From positions 124,001 to 188,000 of the forward strand of contig NZ_CABVII010000009.1 of the NCBI RefSeq assembly GCF_902497995.1: a stretch of 64,000 nt of DNA, read 5' to 3'. Source of the DNA: Pseudomonas fluorescens. GTDB taxonomy: Bacteria > Pseudomonadota > Gammaproteobacteria > Pseudomonadales > Pseudomonadaceae. The position numbers and the translations under genes are program-made. Below the pieces are notes generated by a model. The model was not told the DNA's origin and did no database searches. It saw only the letters and a program-made list of their open reading frames with translations. Below, in pieces: positions 9,006 through 18,914 of the stretch (position 1 is its first letter; each line of letters starts with the position of its first letter).

Positions 9006-9818
9006 TCAGATGTGCAGGATGTATTCGCGGACCAGCTTGCTGCCGAAGTACGCCAGCATCAGCAGGCAGAAACCGGCGAGGGTCCAGCGAATGGCCTTGT
9101 GTCCGCGCCAGCCCAGGCGGTTGCGGCCCCAGAGCAGCACGCTGAAGACGATCCAGGCCAGGCACGCCAGCAAGGTCTTGTGCACCAGGTGCTGGGCGAA
9201 CAGGTTGTCGAGGAACAGCCAGCCGGAGATCAGCGACAACGACAACAGGGTCCAGCCAGCCCAGAGGAAGCCGAACAGCAGGCTTTCCATGGTTTGCAGC
9301 GGCGGGAAGTTCTTGATCAGTCCGGACGGGTGTTTGTGCTTGAGTTGATGGTCCTGAACCAACAACAGCAACGCCTGGAACACCGCAATGGTGAACATGC
9401 CGTAGGCGAGGATCGACAGCAGGATGTGGGCGAGGATGCCTGGCTCCTCGTCGATGATCTGCACCGTGCCCGCGGGGGCGAACTGCGCGAGCAACACGGT
9501 CGCGAGGCCCAGCGGGAACAGCAATATCAGCAGGTTCTGCACCGGAATTCGCGAGCAGGCCAGCAGGGTCAGGGCAATGACCGCCGCGGCGATCAGGCTG
9601 GCGGCGCTGAAAAAATCCAGGCCCAGGCCGATTGGCGTCAACAGATGGGTGAACAGGCTGGCACCATGGGCCAGCACGGCCATTACGCCGAGCGTGACCA
9701 GCAGGCGCTTGTTGGCCTTGGCGCCGGTGGCCAGACGAGTGCCCTGATAGAGGGTCGCAGCGGCATACAAGCAGGCGGCGGCGAGAGTGGTAAGCAAGCT
9801 GGGTGACAAGGGGAGCAT
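9006..9818 (-). CDS. CcsA/YpjD-like cytochrome c assembly-type inner-membrane protein
   Basis: A 270-residue protein with eight or so membrane segments and the cytochrome c assembly (CcsA/ResC) family layout, including histidines in GILAHILLSILAYG and FAQHLVHKTLL that fit haem-ligand positions. I place the start at ATG 9818 (MLPLSPSLL, AGGA just before); the open frame extends 58 codons further but that stretch lies in the ffh promoter region and is not protein-like. It is divergent from ffh and co-directional with the CorC-like gene. Its real role in Pseudomonas is not established. Confidence 0.82.
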   Translation of the reverse strand: MLPLSPSLLTTLAAACLYAAATLYQGTRLATGAKANKRLLVTLGVMAVLAHGASLFTHLLTPIGLGLDFFSAASLIAAAVIALTLLACSRIPVQNLLILLFPLGLATVLLAQFAPAGTVQIIDEEPGILAHILLSILAYGMFTIAVFQALLLLVQDHQLKHKHPSGLIKNFPPLQTMESLLFGFLWAGWTLLSLSLISGWLFLDNLFAQHLVHKTLLACLAWIVFSVLLWGRNRLGWRGHKAIRWTLAGFCLLMLAYFGSKLVREYILHI

Positions 9819-9925
9819 AAATCCTGTTAGGCAAGCCCGAAAGGCACTGAGTTTGGCATAGAACCCACGCAGCACGAAAGACCATGCAAGCTGACGACGA
9901 GGTGTCCGCCAGACGCAGTCTTCGC

Positions 9926-9931
9926 TATAAT
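9926..9931 (+). promoter_or_regulatory. Candidate -10 box for ffh
   Basis: A perfect TATAAT lies about 98 bases upstream of the ffh start. The -35 region (9903-9908) is poor, so this is a suggestion only. Confidence 0.4.
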
Positions 9932-10028
9932 CCGCGACCTGCCCACGCCGCAGGCTCGCCGAGCACACGTTTAGTCCGGTCCGGGCCGCCATTATCCCGG
10001 TCTACACAGGGCCTGAAAGGATCGCGCA

Positions 10029-11405
10029 ATGTTTGAAAACTTAACCGACCGTCTCTCGCAGACGCTGCGCCATGTCACCGGCAAGGCCAAGCTGACCGAG
10101 GACAACATCAAAGACACCCTGCGTGAAGTGCGCATGGCGTTGCTCGAAGCCGACGTCGCCTTGCCGGTGGTCAAAGACTTCGTCAACTCGGTCAAGGAGC
10201 GCGCTGTCGGTACCGAGGTGTCGCGCAGCCTGACGCCGGGCCAGGCCTTTGTGAAGATTGTTCAGGCCGAACTCGAAAGCCTGATGGGCGCGGCCAACGA
10301 AGACTTGAACCTGAGCGCCGTGCCGCCTGCCGTCGTGCTGATGGCCGGTTTGCAGGGCGCGGGTAAAACCACCACCGCCGGCAAACTCGCGCGCTTCCTT
10401 AAAGAGCGCAAGAAGAAGTCGGTGATGGTCGTCTCCGCGGACGTTTACCGTCCGGCGGCGATCAAGCAGCTGGAAATGCTCGCCGGTGAAGTCGGCGTGA
10501 CGTTTTTCCCGTCCGACCTGAGCCAGAAGCCGGTCGATATCGCGCAAGCGGCTATTAAAGAAGCCAGGCTCAAGTTCATCGACGTGGTCATCGTCGATAC
10601 CGCCGGTCGCCTGCACATCGATGAAGAGATGATGGGCGAGATCAAGGCGCTGCATGCCGCGATCAGCCCGGTCGAAACCCTGTTCGTGGTCGATGCCATG
10701 ACCGGTCAGGATGCCGCCAATACGGCCAAGGCCTTTGGCGACGCGCTGCCGCTGACCGGCGTGATCCTGACCAAGGTCGACGGCGATGCCCGTGGCGGTG
10801 CCGCCCTGTCGGTGCGAGCCATCACCGGCAAGCCGATCAAGTTCATCGGTATGGGCGAGAAGAGCGAAGCGCTCGAGCCGTTCCACCCTGAGCGTATCGC
10901 TTCGCGCATCCTCGGCATGGGCGACGTGCTCAGCCTGATCGAGCAGGCCGAACAGACCCTCGACAAGGACAAGGCCGACAAGCTGGCCAAGAAGCTGAAG
11001 AAGGGCAAGGGCTTCGACCTCGAAGACTTCCGCGATCAGCTGCAACAGATGAAAAACATGGGCGGCCTCGGCGGCCTCATGGACAAGCTGCCGAACATGG
11101 GCGGCGTGAACCTGGCGCAGATGGGCAACGCCCAGGGCGCGGCAGAGAAGCAATTCAAGCAGATGGAAGCCATCATCAATTCCATGACCCCGGCCGAGCG
11201 CCGCGACCCTGAGCTGATCAGCGGTTCGCGCAAGCGCCGGATCGCCATGGGCTCCGGCACCCAGGTGCAGGACATCGGCCGCTTGATCAAGCAGCACAAG
11301 CAGATGCAGAAGATGATGAAGAAATTCTCCGCGAAAGGCGGAATGGCCAAAATGATGCGCGGCATGGGCGGTATGTTGCCCGGCGGCGGCATGCCAAAAA
11401 TGTAA
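10029..11405 (+). CDS. ffh: Signal recognition particle protein Ffh
   Basis: A 458-residue GTPase that, with 4.5S RNA, brings ribosomes making membrane proteins to FtsY. The N domain comes first, then the G domain with GLQGAGKTTTAGKL (about 107-120), DTAGR and TKVDGDARGG, then the methionine-rich M domain from about residue 328 to the end (QMQKMMKKFSAKGG...GGMPKM). Length is normal. It heads the cluster ffh, rpsP, rimM, trmD, rplS, but a 250-base gap with its own promoter precedes rpsP. Confidence 0.97.
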   Translation: MFENLTDRLSQTLRHVTGKAKLTEDNIKDTLREVRMALLEADVALPVVKDFVNSVKERAVGTEVSRSLTPGQAFVKIVQAELESLMGAANEDLNLSAVPPAVVLMAGLQGAGKTTTAGKLARFLKERKKKSVMVVSADVYRPAAIKQLEMLAGEVGVTFFPSDLSQKPVDIAQAAIKEARLKFIDVVIVDTAGRLHIDEEMMGEIKALHAAISPVETLFVVDAMTGQDAANTAKAFGDALPLTGVILTKVDGDARGGAALSVRAITGKPIKFIGMGEKSEALEPFHPERIASRILGMGDVLSLIEQAEQTLDKDKADKLAKKLKKGKGFDLEDFRDQLQQMKNMGGLGGLMDKLPNMGGVNLAQMGNAQGAAEKQFKQMEAIINSMTPAERRDPELISGSRKRRIAMGSGTQVQDIGRLIKQHKQMQKMMKKFSAKGGMAKMMRGMGGMLPGGGMPKM

Positions 11406-11555
11406 AGAATCCGCGCAAGGGCTTGCTCTTGCGCAGCCCCACATGGAAGTGGGATCAACAGCAAACCCGCACTTGGCGGGAGCTGACTGGCCGTTTTCAA
11501 CGACGGCTCTATAGCAAATCTGGATGGCGTCCGATAGGCCGCCGGAAAAAGACAT

Positions 11556-11583
11556 TTGCAAAAGTCCGGATATTCCTTAGAAT
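11556..11583 (+). promoter_or_regulatory. Candidate promoter for the rpsP-rimM-trmD-rplS operon
   Basis: TTGCAA (11556-11561) and TAGAAT (11578-11583) are 16 bases apart and lie about 70 bases upstream of rpsP, a good sigma-70-like match. Confidence 0.55.
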
Positions 11584-11655
11584 ATGCGGCCTTTCGGGCA
11601 CCTATGCCCGCTGTGCCTTTAGATTTGCAGCACCGACTACAGGAACGATGTTCAC

Positions 11656-11907
11656 ATGCTAACAATCCGTCTTGCCCTTGGCGGCTCCAAAAAGCGCCCG
11701 TTTTACCACTTGACCGTAACCGACAGCCGCAACCCGCGCGACGGTTCGCACAAGGAACAGGTTGGTTTCTTCAACCCTGTTGCCCGTGGTCAGGAAGTTC
11801 GTCTGTCCGTGAACCAAGAGCGCGTAGCCTACTGGCTGAGCGTTGGTGCACAACCTTCTGAGCGCGTTGCTCAGTTGTTGAAGGAATCTGCTAAGGCTGC
11901 GGCCTGA
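11656..11907 (+). CDS. rpsP: 30S ribosomal protein S16
   Basis: An 83-residue protein beginning [30 protein letters not shown], the standard S16 sequence. It is the first gene of the rpsP-rimM-trmD-rplS operon, with rimM beginning only five bases after its stop. Confidence 0.98.
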   Translation: MLTIRLALGGSKKRPFYHLTVTDSRNPRDGSHKEQVGFFNPVARGQEVRLSVNQERVAYWLSVGAQPSERVAQLLKESAKAAA

Positions 11908-11912
11908 GCAAT

Positions 11913-12449
11913 ATGAACGCGACGCCAGCTGTTGCCGATGATTTGATCGTTATTGGCAAAATTTATTCTGTTCATGGCGTTCGCGGCGAAGTGAAGGTGT
12001 ATTCCTTTACTGATCCGACTGAAAACCTGTTGCAGTACAAAACCTGGACGCTCAAGCGCGAAGGTAATGTGAAACAGGTAGAGCTGGTCAGCGGACGTGG
12101 GAACGACAAGTTCCTGGTCGCAAAGCTCAAGGGTCTCGATGATCGTGAAGAAGCTCGTCTTCTGGCCGGTTATGAGATCTGCGTGCCGCGCAACCTGTTC
12201 CCTGAATTGACCGACGGCGAGTACTACTGGTACCAGCTGGAAGGTCTGAAGGTTATTGATCAACTCGGGCAATTGCTCGGGAAAATCGATCATCTTCTGG
12301 AAACCGGCGCCAATGATGTAATGGTGGTCAAGCCTTGCGCTGGCAGCCTGGATGATCGCGAACGCCTGTTGCCCTATACGGAGCAATGCGTGTTGGCTGT
12401 CGACCTGGCGGCAGGCGAGATGAAGGTGGATTGGGACGCGGATTTCTAA
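11913..12449 (+). CDS. rimM: Ribosome maturation factor RimM
   Basis: A 178-residue 16S rRNA processing protein that binds S19 in the 30S head during assembly. It has the N-terminal barrel ([23 protein letters not shown]) and the C-terminal PRC barrel ([15 protein letters not shown]). It is translated with rpsP before it and trmD two bases after it. Confidence 0.97.
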   Translation: MNATPAVADDLIVIGKIYSVHGVRGEVKVYSFTDPTENLLQYKTWTLKREGNVKQVELVSGRGNDKFLVAKLKGLDDREEARLLAGYEICVPRNLFPELTDGEYYWYQLEGLKVIDQLGQLLGKIDHLLETGANDVMVVKPCAGSLDDRERLLPYTEQCVLAVDLAAGEMKVDWDADF

Positions 12450-12451
12450 GC

Positions 12452-13204
12452 GTGGCTAACTTGCGCGTAGAAGTGATCAGTTTGTTTCCCGAGATGTTCT
12501 CTGCCATCAGCGAGTACGGCATCACCAGTCGTGCGGTGAAACAGGGGCTCTTGCAGCTCACCTGTTGGAATCCGCGAGACTACACGACGGATCGACATCA
12601 CACTGTGGATGATCGCCCATTTGGCGGTGGTCCGGGCATGGTGATGAAGATCAAGCCCCTGGAAGATGCTCTGGTTCAGGCCAAGGCAGCAGCCGGGGAG
12701 GCGGCGAAGGTGATTTACCTGTCCCCCCAAGGCCGTCAACTTAATCAGTCGGCGGTACGCGAGTTGGCGAATCTGGATGCATTGATCCTGATTGCCGGCC
12801 GCTATGAAGGCATTGACGAGCGTTTTATTGAAGCTCATGTCGATGAAGAGTGGTCGATTGGCGACTATGTACTGTCTGGCGGCGAGCTGCCGGCGATGGT
12901 CCTGATCGATGCGGTTACACGACTGCTGCCCGGAGCTTTAGGGCATGCGGACTCCGCCGAGGAAGATTCCTTTACGGATGGTTTGCTGGATTGCCCGCAC
13001 TACACCCGACCGGAGGTGTATGCGGATCAGCGTGTTCCCGACGTATTGCTAAGTGGCAATCACGCGCATATCCGGCGTTGGCGTTTACAGCAGTCCCTTG
13101 GTCGGACCTTTGAACGACGCGCCGATCTTCTGGAAAGCCGCTCGCTTTCTGGAGAAGAGAAGAAGCTGCTCGAGGAATACATCCGCGAGCGGGACGATAG
13201 TTAA
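12452..13204 (+). CDS. trmD: tRNA (guanine37-N1)-methyltransferase
   Basis: A 250-residue SPOUT methyltransferase that makes m1G37 in tRNAs and so prevents +1 frameshifts. The protein starts [16 protein letters not shown] at a GTG (12452), two bases after the rimM stop. An upstream ATG at 12386 would add 22 unrelated residues inside rimM and is rejected. The trefoil-knot SAM site is visible in [32 protein letters not shown]. Confidence 0.96.
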   Translation: MANLRVEVISLFPEMFSAISEYGITSRAVKQGLLQLTCWNPRDYTTDRHHTVDDRPFGGGPGMVMKIKPLEDALVQAKAAAGEAAKVIYLSPQGRQLNQSAVRELANLDALILIAGRYEGIDERFIEAHVDEEWSIGDYVLSGGELPAMVLIDAVTRLLPGALGHADSAEEDSFTDGLLDCPHYTRPEVYADQRVPDVLLSGNHAHIRRWRLQQSLGRTFERRADLLESRSLSGEEKKLLEEYIRERDDS

Positions 13205-13249
13205 CAACGTATCGATGGTAGATCCGACGATTTACCTTAGGAGCACAGC

Positions 13250-13600
13250 ATGACTAACAAAATCATCCTTGCACTCGAAGCAGAGCAGATGACCAAAGAG
13301 ATCCCTACCTTTGCCCCGGGCGACACCATTGTCGTTCAGGTGAAAGTGAAGGAAGGCGACCGTTCGCGTCTGCAAGCGTTCGAAGGTGTTGTTATCGCCA
13401 AGCGTAACCGCGGCGTAAACAGTGCTTTCACCGTGCGTAAAATCTCCAACGGTGTTGGCGTAGAGCGTACTTTCCAGACCTACAGCCCGCAAATCGACAG
13501 CATGGCCGTCAAGCGTCGCGGTGACGTACGTAAAGCCAAGCTGTACTACCTGCGTGACCTGTCCGGTAAAGCAGCTCGCATCAAGGAAAAACTGGCTTAA
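13250..13600 (+). CDS. rplS: 50S ribosomal protein L19
   Basis: A 116-residue L19 with typical segments ([35 protein letters not shown] and the [27 protein letters not shown] end). A GGAG site precedes the ATG. It is the last gene of its operon and is followed by a strong terminator. Confidence 0.98.
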
Positions 13601-13618
13601 GTCCAGCTTCCGATGCAG

Positions 13619-13646
13619 AAAAAAGCAGCCTTCGGGCTGCTTTTTT
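13619..13646 (+). terminator. Rho-independent terminator after rplS
   Basis: AGCAGCC-TTCG-GGCTGCT hairpin flanked by A-run and TTTTTT, 18 bases after the rplS stop. Confidence 0.93.
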
Positions 13647-13674
13647 GTTGCCCGCGATTTACCTGATACAAACC

Positions 13675-13766
13675 TGTAGGAGCGAGGCTTGCCCGCAAAG
13701 ACGGACTTACATTCAACATTGATGTTGGCTGATAGGATGTCTTCGCGGGCAAGCCTCGCTCCTACA
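13675..13766. repeat. REP pair (inverted)
   Basis: GTAGGAGCGAGGCTTGCCCGC and its inverse enclose about 45 bases, between rplS and xerD. Confidence 0.85.
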
Positions 13767-13863
13767 GGAGATCACGACGTCGTCACTGCAATTGCATCAG
13801 GCACTGTGAAGCCCTGTCCTGCTATGAAAGACTTACCCTCAGATTCCCGCTGCCTGAGCCTCT

Positions 13864-14760
13864 ATGCCCGCCATCGACCATCCCCTGATAGACCAATTCC
13901 TCGACGCCCTGTGGCTGGAGAAAGGCCTTTCCGATAACACCCGCGACGCCTATCGCAGCGACCTGGCGCTGTTCAACGGCTGGTTACAGGAAAAAGGGCT
14001 GGAGCTGATCAACGCCGGTCGCGAATTGATCCTCGATCACCTGGCCTGGCGCCTGGAGCAAAACTACAAACCCCGTTCAACCGCGCGATTCCTTTCCGGC
14101 GTGCGTGGGTTTTATCGCTATTTATTGCGGGAAAAGCTGATCGCCGTCGATCCGACATTGCGCGTCGATATGCCCCAGCTCGGTCGGCCGTTGCCAAAAT
14201 CCCTGTCAGAAGCCGATGTGGAGGCCTTGTTGAAAGCTCCGGACTTGAGCGAAGCCATCGGCCAGCGCGACCGCGCCATGCTCGAAGTGCTCTATGCGTG
14301 CGGTTTGCGGGTGACGGAGCTGATCAGCCTGACCCTGGAGCAGGTCAACCTGCGCCAGGGCGTGCTGCGGGTGATGGGCAAGGGCAGCAAGGAGCGACTG
14401 GTGCCGATGGGCGAGGAGGCGATCGTCTGGGTTGAGCGCTACCTGCGCGATGGCCGCAACGAGCTGCTGGGCGGGCGTCCGAGCGATGTCATGTTCCCCA
14501 GCCAGCGTGGCGAGCAGATGACCCGCCAGACGTTCTGGCACCGGATCAAGCACCAGGCCAAGGTTGCCGGGATCGGCAAGTCGCTGTCGCCGCATACGCT
14601 GCGTCACGCCTTCGCCACGCACCTGCTCAACCACGGCGCCGATCTGCGCGTGGTGCAAATGCTCCTCGGCCACAGCGATCTATCTACCACGCAGATCTAC
14701 ACCCACGTCGCCCGGGCGCGCCTGCAAGACCTGCACGCCAAACACCACCCCCGCGGCTGA
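13864..14760 (+). CDS. xerD: Site-specific tyrosine recombinase XerD
   Basis: A 298-residue recombinase that with XerC resolves chromosome dimers at dif. The N-terminal SAM-like DNA-binding domain covers residues 5-90. The catalytic set Arg149, Lys173, His244, Arg247, His270 and Tyr279 is complete. It stands ahead of dsbC, as I recall for other Pseudomonas, separated by a REP pair. Confidence 0.96.
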   Translation: MPAIDHPLIDQFLDALWLEKGLSDNTRDAYRSDLALFNGWLQEKGLELINAGRELILDHLAWRLEQNYKPRSTARFLSGVRGFYRYLLREKLIAVDPTLRVDMPQLGRPLPKSLSEADVEALLKAPDLSEAIGQRDRAMLEVLYACGLRVTELISLTLEQVNLRQGVLRVMGKGSKERLVPMGEEAIVWVERYLRDGRNELLGGRPSDVMFPSQRGEQMTRQTFWHRIKHQAKVAGIGKSLSPHTLRHAFATHLLNHGADLRVVQMLLGHSDLSTTQIYTHVARARLQDLHAKHHPRG

Positions 14761-14770
14761 ACACGGTTCC

Positions 14771-14860
14771 TGTGGGAGCGGGCTTGCTCGCGAATGCGGT
14801 GTATCAGTCAAAGATGATGTCGACTGACACACCGCATTCGCGAGCAAGCCCGCTCCCACA
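14771..14860. repeat. REP pair (inverted)
   Basis: GTGGGAGCGGGCTTGCTCGCGAA and its inverse enclose about 40 bases that themselves form a stem (TGCGGTGT...ACACCGCA), between xerD and dsbC. Confidence 0.85.
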
Positions 14861-15016
14861 TAAAAGCAAGCGCCACCATGATGTGTTGCGTCAGGCGCAT
14901 TCGGCCACAGGAGCCTTATGTGGTAGGCTTTGCCGGTTTGTACGATGGGTGGTTATGACCCGGTGTTTCGGCACGGGCGTTCTGATCGTCCCATTTGTCC
15001 GCCTTCAGGAGTTCTC

Positions 15017-15748
15017 ATGCGTCTGACCCAGATTTTCGCCGCCGCAGCCATTGCGTTGGTCAGCACCTTTGCCGTCGCCGATGACGCGGCCGACAAGGCC
15101 ATTCGAAAAAGCCTGGAAAACCTCCAGCTCGAAGTTCCCGTTGAAACCATCACCGCCAGTCCGCTGCCTGGCCTCTACGAAGTCAGGCTCAAAGGCAGCC
15201 GTGTACTGTATGCCAGCGCCGACGGTCAATACGTGGTTCAGGGCTACCTGTTCCAGCTCAAGGACGGCAAGCCGGTCAACCTGACCGAGAAGACCGAGCG
15301 GCTGGGCGTTTCGAAACTGGTCAACGCGATTCCGGTAGCGGAAACCGTGGTTTACCCGGCGATCGGCGAAACCAAATCCCACATCACCGTGTTCACCGAC
15401 ACCACCTGCCCGTACTGCCACAAACTGCACGCCGAAGTGCCTGAGCTGAACAAGCGCGGCATCGAAGTGCGTTACGTGGCGTTCCCGCGCCAGGGGCTGG
15501 GCTCGCCGGGTGACGAACAGCTGCAAGCGGTCTGGTGCTCGAAAGACAAGAAAGCCGCCATGGATAAAATGGTCGATGGCAAGGACATCAAGGCCGCCAA
15601 GTGCGATAACCCGGTGTCCAAACAGTTCGCTCTCGGCCAGTCGATTGGCGTGAACGGCACACCGGCCATCGTTTTAGCTGATGGCCAGGTCATTCCGGGC
15701 TACCAGCCAGCGCCACAAGTCGCCAAACTGGCGCTGGGTGCGAAATAA
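15017..15748 (+). CDS. dsbC: Thiol:disulfide interchange protein DsbC
   Basis: A 243-residue periplasmic disulfide isomerase. The signal peptide is MRLTQIFAAAAIALVSTFAVA, followed by the dimerisation domain and a thioredoxin fold with the active site CPYC (Cys131, Cys134) and the cis-proline loop NGTPAIVL. Two further cysteines (VWCS, AAKCD) match the structural disulfide. I chose ATG 15017 because AGGAG precedes it and a signal peptide follows; the upstream ATG at 14930 gives no signal peptide. Confidence 0.95.
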   Translation: MRLTQIFAAAAIALVSTFAVADDAADKAIRKSLENLQLEVPVETITASPLPGLYEVRLKGSRVLYASADGQYVVQGYLFQLKDGKPVNLTEKTERLGVSKLVNAIPVAETVVYPAIGETKSHITVFTDTTCPYCHKLHAEVPELNKRGIEVRYVAFPRQGLGSPGDEQLQAVWCSKDKKAAMDKMVDGKDIKAAKCDNPVSKQFALGQSIGVNGTPAIVLADGQVIPGYQPAPQVAKLALGAK

Positions 15749-15841
15749 AGTTCGTATCGTCACGGTCAGCCTTTGACGATCATGGTCGGGCGGTCAGTCG
15801 CCTGACCATCAATAGAGAACCGCGAGTATGCGGTTGTTTTC

Positions 15842-15867
15842 ACGGCCGGCCTCGAGTCGGCCGTTTT
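15842..15867 (+). terminator. Hairpin with T-run between dsbC and hom
   Basis: ACGGCCG and CGGCCGT pair around a short loop and are followed by TTTT, ending only a few bases before the hom ribosome site. It may end dsbC transcripts, or act as an attenuator or leader structure for hom. Confidence 0.55.
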
Positions 15868-15881
15868 ATGGGGAGTTCACA

Positions 15882-17186
15882 GTGAAACCGGTCAAAGTAG
15901 GCATCTGTGGGTTAGGGACCGTCGGTGGCGGAACCTTCAACGTACTTCAGCGCAACGCCGAGGAAATTGCTCGTCGTGCCGGGCGTGGAATCGAAGTGGC
16001 ACAAATTGCCATGCGCACGCCAAAGCCTCAGTTCCAGACGACCGGTATTGCGATTACCAACGATGTCTTCGAAGTGGCCACGAACCCTGAGATCGACATC
16101 GTCATAGAGCTGATGGGCGGCTACACCGTTGCCCGCGAGCTGGTACTCAAAGCGATCGAGAACGGAAAACACGTGGTGACCGCGAACAAGGCGCTAATTG
16201 CCGTTCACGGTAATGAAATTTTCGCCAAGGCCCGCGAGAAGGGCGTGATCGTGGCGTTCGAAGCGGCGGTGGCCGGTGGCATTCCGGTGATCAAGGCGAT
16301 CCGTGAAGGCCTGTCCGCCAACCGCATCAACTGGGTCGCCGGGATCATCAACGGCACCGGTAACTTCATTCTCACCGAAATGCGCGAAAAGGGCCGCAAC
16401 TTCGAAGACGTGCTTGCCGAGGCGCAAGCCCTGGGTTACGCCGAAGCCGATCCGACCTTCGACGTTGAAGGCATCGATGCCGCCCACAAGCTGACGATCC
16501 TGGCCTCCATCGCATTCGGCATTCCGCTGCAATTCGACAAAGCCTACACCGAAGGCATTACCAAGCTGACCACCGCCGACGTGAACTACGCCGAAGCACT
16601 GGGCTATCGCATCAAGCACCTGGGCGTGGCACGCAGCACGGCCGCCGGTATCGAATTGCGTGTACACCCGACGCTGATCCCGGCCGATCGTCTGCTCGCC
16701 AATGTCAACGGCGTGATGAACGCGGTGATGGTCAACGGTGACGCCGCCGGTTCGACCCTGTTCTACGGCGCGGGCGCCGGCATGGAGCCGACCGCTTCCT
16801 CGGTAATCGCCGATCTGGTAGACGTGGTTCGCGCCATGACTTCCGACCCGGAAAACCGTGTGCCGCACCTGGCCTTCCAGCCAGACTCGCTGTCGGCCCA
16901 CCCGATCCTGCCGATCGATGCCTGCGAAAGCGCCTACTACCTGCGAATTCAGGCCAAGGATCACCCGGGCGTGTTGGCTCAGGTCGCCAGCATCCTGTCG
17001 GAGCGTGGCATCAACATCGAATCGATCATGCAGAAAGAAGTCGAAGAGCATGACGGTCTGGTGCCGATGATCCTGCTGACCCACCGTGTGCTGGAGCAGC
17101 ACATGAACGACGCGATCACCGCCCTGGAAGCCTTGGAAGGTGTGGTCGGCCCGGTCGTACGAATCCGCGTCGAGCACCTGAACTAA
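15882..17186 (+). CDS. hom: Homoserine dehydrogenase
   Basis: A 434-residue enzyme that reduces aspartate semialdehyde to homoserine for threonine and methionine. The NAD(P) site is VGICGLGTVGGGT; the catalytic domain contains NGTGNFILTEM; a C-terminal ACT domain (YYLRIQAKDHPGVLAQVASILSERGINIESI) suggests feedback control by threonine. The start is a GTG at 15882 with GGGGAG eight bases before; an ATG 54 bases upstream lies inside the hairpin and adds a non-family tail. thrC follows after a short terminator. Confidence 0.96.
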   Translation: MKPVKVGICGLGTVGGGTFNVLQRNAEEIARRAGRGIEVAQIAMRTPKPQFQTTGIAITNDVFEVATNPEIDIVIELMGGYTVARELVLKAIENGKHVVTANKALIAVHGNEIFAKAREKGVIVAFEAAVAGGIPVIKAIREGLSANRINWVAGIINGTGNFILTEMREKGRNFEDVLAEAQALGYAEADPTFDVEGIDAAHKLTILASIAFGIPLQFDKAYTEGITKLTTADVNYAEALGYRIKHLGVARSTAAGIELRVHPTLIPADRLLANVNGVMNAVMVNGDAAGSTLFYGAGAGMEPTASSVIADLVDVVRAMTSDPENRVPHLAFQPDSLSAHPILPIDACESAYYLRIQAKDHPGVLAQVASILSERGINIESIMQKEVEEHDGLVPMILLTHRVLEQHMNDAITALEALEGVVGPVVRIRVEHLN

Positions 17187-17200
17187 GCCGTTATCGTTCG

Positions 17201-17224
17201 CCGGGCCCCCGAGGGCCCGGTTTT
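17201..17224 (+). terminator. Terminator-like hairpin between hom and thrC
   Basis: CCGGGCCC-CCGA-GGGCCCGG followed by TTTT, 27 bases before thrC. It may set the hom to thrC ratio. Confidence 0.75.
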
Positions 17225-17250
17225 GCGAACACTGTCTATTGGAGCCAGTC

Positions 17251-18660
17251 ATGCGTTATATCAGTACCCGCGGCCAGGCACCGGCCCTGAATTTCGAAGA
17301 CGTCCTGCTGGCCGGTCTGGCCACTGACGGCGGCCTGTACGTGCCGGAAAACCTGCCACGCTTCACCCAGGAGGAAATCGCTTCCTGGGCCGGCCTGCCG
17401 TATCACGAGCTGGCTTTCCGGGTGATGCGCCCGTTTGTCACCGGCAGCATCCCCGATGCCGATTTCAAAAAGATACTTGAAGAGACTTACGGCGTGTTTT
17501 CGCACAACGCCGTGGCGCCGCTACGTCAGCTCAATGGCAACGAATGGGTGCTGGAGCTGTTCCACGGCCCGACCCTGGCATTCAAGGATTTCGCCCTGCA
17601 ACTGCTCGGTCGCTTGCTCGACTACGTGCTGGAAAAGCGCGGCGAGCGCGTAGTGATCGTCGGCGCCACCTCCGGTGATACCGGTTCGGCTGCCATCGAA
17701 GGCTGCAAGCACTGCGAAAACGTCGACATTTTCATCCTGCACCCGCACAACCGCGTGTCCGAAGTGCAGCGTCGCCAGATGACGACCATTTTTGGCGAAA
17801 ACATCCACAACATTGCCATCGAAGGCAACTTCGATGACTGCCAGGAAATGGTCAAGGCCAGCTTCGCCGACCAGAGCTTCCTCAAGGGCACGCGTCTGGT
17901 AGCGGTGAACTCGATCAACTGGGCGCGGATCATGGCCCAGATCGTTTACTACTTCCACGCCGCCCTGCAGTTGGGCGGCCCGGCGCGCTCGGTATCGTTC
18001 TCGGTGCCGACCGGCAACTTCGGTGACATCTTCGCCGGTTACCTGGCACGCAACATGGGCCTGCCAATCAACCAGTTGATTGTCGCCACCAACCGCAACG
18101 ACATCCTGCACCGCTTCATGAGCGGCAATCAGTACGTCAAGGAAACCCTGCACGCCACGCTGTCGCCATCCATGGACATCATGGTGTCGTCGAACTTCGA
18201 ACGTCTGTTGTTCGACCTGCACGGGCGCAATGGCGCGGCGATTGCCGGCTTGATGGACACCTTCAAGCAAGGTGGCGGTTTCAGCGTCGAGCAGGAACGC
18301 TGGACCGAAGCCCGCAAGCTGTTCGACTCCCTGGCCGTGGATGACGCACAAACCTGCGAAACCATCGCTGAAGTCTACGAGCAGACCGGTGAGCTGCTGG
18401 ATCCGCACACGGCCATTGGCGTCAAGGCCGCGCGCGAATGCCGTCGCAGCCTGGATATTCCAATGGTGATCCTGGGCACGGCCCACCCGGTCAAATTCCC
18501 GGACGCCGTGGAAAAAGCTGGCGTAGGAAAAGCGCTCGAACTGCCTGTACATCTTGCTGATTTGTTCGAGCGAGATGAGCGCTGCACGGTGTTGCCGAAT
18601 GACCTGAAAGCCGTGCAGGCCTTTGTCAGTCTGCATGGTAACCGCGGCAAGCCCCTGTAA
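17251..18660 (+). CDS. thrC: Threonine synthase
   Basis: A 469-residue PLP enzyme that converts phosphohomoserine to threonine. The N-terminal MRYISTRGQAPALNFEDVLLAGLATDGGLYVPE is typical, and the PLP lysine is Lys112 in FHGPTLAFKDFALQ. The PLP phosphate loop reads GATSGDTGSAA. ATG 17251 has GGAG seven bases before it and is preferred to the in-frame ATG at 17239. It follows hom as the next step of the pathway. Confidence 0.97.
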   Translation: MRYISTRGQAPALNFEDVLLAGLATDGGLYVPENLPRFTQEEIASWAGLPYHELAFRVMRPFVTGSIPDADFKKILEETYGVFSHNAVAPLRQLNGNEWVLELFHGPTLAFKDFALQLLGRLLDYVLEKRGERVVIVGATSGDTGSAAIEGCKHCENVDIFILHPHNRVSEVQRRQMTTIFGENIHNIAIEGNFDDCQEMVKASFADQSFLKGTRLVAVNSINWARIMAQIVYYFHAALQLGGPARSVSFSVPTGNFGDIFAGYLARNMGLPINQLIVATNRNDILHRFMSGNQYVKETLHATLSPSMDIMVSSNFERLLFDLHGRNGAAIAGLMDTFKQGGGFSVEQERWTEARKLFDSLAVDDAQTCETIAEVYEQTGELLDPHTAIGVKAARECRRSLDIPMVILGTAHPVKFPDAVEKAGVGKALELPVHLADLFERDERCTVLPNDLKAVQAFVSLHGNRGKPL

Positions 18661-18683
18661 CCGGCATAAGCTGTCACATATTG

Positions 18684-18708
18684 AAGCCCGTCACCTGACG
18701 GGCTTTCT
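18684..18708 (+). terminator. Terminator after thrC
   Basis: AAGCCCGTCA-CC-TGACGGGCTTTCT hairpin, 24 bases after the thrC stop. Confidence 0.85.
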
Positions 18709-18914
18709 CGTATTCGGGTGTCACACTTGTCGTGTCTCGAGCATGAGGAATCGCCTCTGTTTTATCTTTGTCATCTTTGCCATGCATGCTCCATCAACCA
18801 GAGACGCCGATGCGTCTGCAATCGGCACCCAAGAACTTTCCTCCAAGGCCAGCGGTCATTTACAGTGGACACGCCCCAGGCACTTTGTTTTCGGACTATT
18901 GAGTGGTGATCGAG

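Noticed and set aside
13675..13766. REP pairs as CRISPR repeats
   Set aside because: They occur as isolated inverted pairs between genes, not as regular direct repeats with spacers.
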